This document shows positions 15,521 through 16,406 of a stretch of 16,406 nucleotides of DNA, in pieces. Source of the stretch: Alphaproteobacteria bacterium (GTDB lineage Bacteria > Pseudomonadota > Alphaproteobacteria > Rickettsiales > UBA998); the NCBI GenBank assembly GCA_021730835.1, contig JAKFYP010000171.1, forward strand, positions 1 through 16,406, in the 5' to 3' direction. The notes below the pieces were generated by a model. It did not search any database. It was not told where the DNA came from and worked only from the letters and a program-made list of their open reading frames with translations. The position numbers were made by a program, and so were the translations under genes. Within the stretch, counting starts at the first letter, position 1. Each line of letters starts with the position of its first letter.

Positions 15521-15547
15521 CACAGCACCCCGCAAGCGGGTGCTGTG
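15521..15547. repeat. Palindromic intergenic repeat, perfect 10-bp stem
   Basis: CACAGCACCC (15521-15530) pairs with GGGTGCTGTG (15538-15547) around CGCAAGC. The left arm is identical to that of the hairpin at 54-82. There is no T-run next to it. Confidence 0.65.
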
Positions 15548-15575
15548 AGTGGGGGGAGGAGTGATGCAATGGTCT

Positions 15576-15944
15576 CTATTTATTCAGCACATCGGCGCGG
15601 GTGCTGCCGACAATGGCCAGCGCCTCGTTAATCAGTTCGCCCGGGACGTTTAGCTCCTGCATCGCGGCTTTCAGATGCGTGGCGACCAGATCGAAATGCC
15701 GGTCGTTCAGCCCGTTCTCAACGGTTTTTTTATGCACGACGCGCAGGGATTTTCCCGTATATTGATTCGGCCCGCCAAATGCGTAGGTCACAAACGCGCT
15801 TTGGCTGCGGCGCAGCCGGTCAATGTCAATATTCTCGAAAAAAGGGGCTAACTCCTCATCATCGAGAATTTTGTCGTACATTTTTCCCACGGCGGCTATC
15901 ACGGCGCTCTCACCGCCGATACGCTCATACAGGCTTTTTCCCAT
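15576..15944 (-). CDS. Group I truncated haemoglobin
   Basis: A 122-residue 2-on-2 globin. Haem proteins of this group bind oxygen and often detoxify nitric oxide; the role here is not shown. Visible landmarks are Tyr23 (B10 position, which stabilises bound oxygen), PFF at 34-36, AFGGPNQYTG at 55-64, the probable proximal haem ligand His71 in LRVVHKK, and the HFDLVATHL helix at 83-91. The loop after His71 is about three residues longer than in mycobacterial HbN, a variant I believe also occurs in other proteobacterial members. GAAGGGAA lies just upstream of the ATG. No neighbour indicates its partner reductase. Confidence 0.92.
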   Translation of the reverse strand: MGKSLYERIGGESAVIAAVGKMYDKILDDEELAPFFENIDIDRLRRSQSAFVTYAFGGPNQYTGKSLRVVHKKTVENGLNDRHFDLVATHLKAAMQELNVPGELINEALAIVGSTRADVLNK

Positions 15945-16171
15945 AGTAAGTTCCCTTCACATAATAATAAATTTATAGTGATTCCACATCAGTATTCCCT
16001 ACGAGCAATCCGAATAGTATGTCGTGGCCCAGCGTGTCCAGGCAATCCATAGGCTGCTTCATATAACAATAAGCCACTCTGGAGAGTATTCACCGTCAGG
16101 TCAACGTTTGCGGGCGCAAAGGAGAATATGAGGTGACGAGAAGAAAGGTGGTGTTGCAACCGTAGCGCGAT

Positions 16172-16406
16172 TCAGGGATGAGTATCCTTTATCTTGCGGT
16201 AAAAGGTGGATTTTGCCATGCCGAGCGCCCCGGCGGCGCGGGTGATATTACCCTCGAAATAGGCAAGCGTCATCTGCATGGCTTCCGTTTCCAACTCGCT
16301 CATGGTCTTGAAGCTCCCGTCATACCTTAGCAGCGCGAGTGAGGGGGATGAGGCGGCGACGGGGGCGGCGGCGGCGGGTGCTTCGCAGAACTCGTGCATT
16401 TGATCC
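16172..16406 (-). CDS. C-terminal end of a Fis-family transcriptional regulator (partial)
   Basis: The frame is open to the window edge, so the gene begins outside. The internal Met near 16399 is not assumed to be the start, since the upstream codons (Asp, Gln) are open. The last 40 residues, METEAMQ-like through LAYFEGNITRAAGALGMAKSTFYRKIKD, form a Fis-type helix-turn-helix as found at the C-terminus of sigma-54-dependent activators of the NtrC type. An alanine- and proline-rich linker precedes it. Whether an AAA+ and a receiver domain lie upstream cannot be seen. Confidence 0.8.
   Translation of the reverse strand, partial: DQMHEFCEAPAAAAPVAASSPSLALLRYDGSFKTMSELETEAMQMTLAYFEGNITRAAGALGMAKSTFYRKIKDTHP

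Larger units (their letters stand above)
15417..15576. mobile_element. 160-bp MITE-like element with 12-bp perfect terminal inverted repeats
   Basis: GAGACCATTGCA (15417-15428) and TGCAATGGTCTC (15565-15576) are exact inverted copies at the two ends of a non-coding, hairpin-rich stretch. The ends resemble, from memory, those of some IS5-family elements (GAGACCTTTGCA-like). The flanking triplets TTT and TAT do not form a clear target duplication. The right end supplies the last base of the trHb stop codon. Inside are a CCCTCTCCCGC/GCGGGAGGGG hairpin (about 15433-15455) and two palindromes of the family seen at the other end of the window. Confidence 0.6.

Noticed and set aside
16121..16163. 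AAAGGAG followed by ATG and GTG on the plus strand
   Set aside because: The ATG frame stops after two codons and the GTG frame after ten; no sign of a real gene.

Overview
The window looks like a chromosomal segment of an alphaproteobacterium. The evidence is the gene order mraZ-rsmH-ftsL-ftsI-murE, the short FtsL with its 'RAEWAYLTRPERLAQL' block, the NuoE with a long C-terminal tail, and GC-rich coding sequence. I cannot name a genus from sequence alone.

Region 1 (1-2269, minus strand): a roughly 345-base non-coding stretch with palindromic repeats, then nuoF and nuoE, the NADH-oxidising subunits of respiratory complex I. nuoG does not follow directly. Region 2 (2409-3476, minus): an exported or membrane-anchored ankyrin-repeat protein with a proline-rich linker. 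Region 3 (3557-8687, minus): the front end of the division and cell wall (dcw) cluster, mraZ, rsmH, ftsL, ftsI and murE. Neighbouring genes overlap by 4 to 26 bases and so are probably translationally coupled. The cluster has a clear sigma-70-type promoter, four 10-bp-phased TTTGG boxes (probable MraZ operator), and an 18-codon leader ORF whose stop overlaps the mraZ start. It ends at a hairpin-plus-T-run just after murE, so the usual murF and mraY are not next.

Region 4 (8768-14353, plus): a single 1861-residue secreted protein with a two-partner-secretion (filamentous haemagglutinin) N-terminal domain, a 12-unit repeat array of 57-60 residues per unit, beta-helix-like repeats, a proline-rich linker and a short C-terminal module. 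No TpsB partner gene is present. The gene carries an in-frame 75-nt insertion that looks like an intergenic hairpin element. Region 5 (14352-15364, minus): a convergently transcribed RTX calcium-binding protein with 22 nonapeptides, with its own strong promoter and terminator. The two large genes together look like a cell-surface or matrix module. They use different export routes (outer-membrane TpsB-type versus type I secretion), and neither exporter is in the window.

Region 6 (15417-16406): a 160-bp MITE-like element with perfect 12-bp terminal inverted repeats that abuts the stop codon of a group I truncated haemoglobin gene. A 227-bp spacer follows in which I see only a short palindrome. 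Last comes the C-terminal end of a Fis-type transcription factor, cut off by the window edge.

Most notable for follow-up: the mraZ control region (promoter, phased boxes, overlapping leader ORF), the homogenised repeat array and in-frame insertion in the giant surface protein, and a family of small palindromes that appears at both ends of the window.
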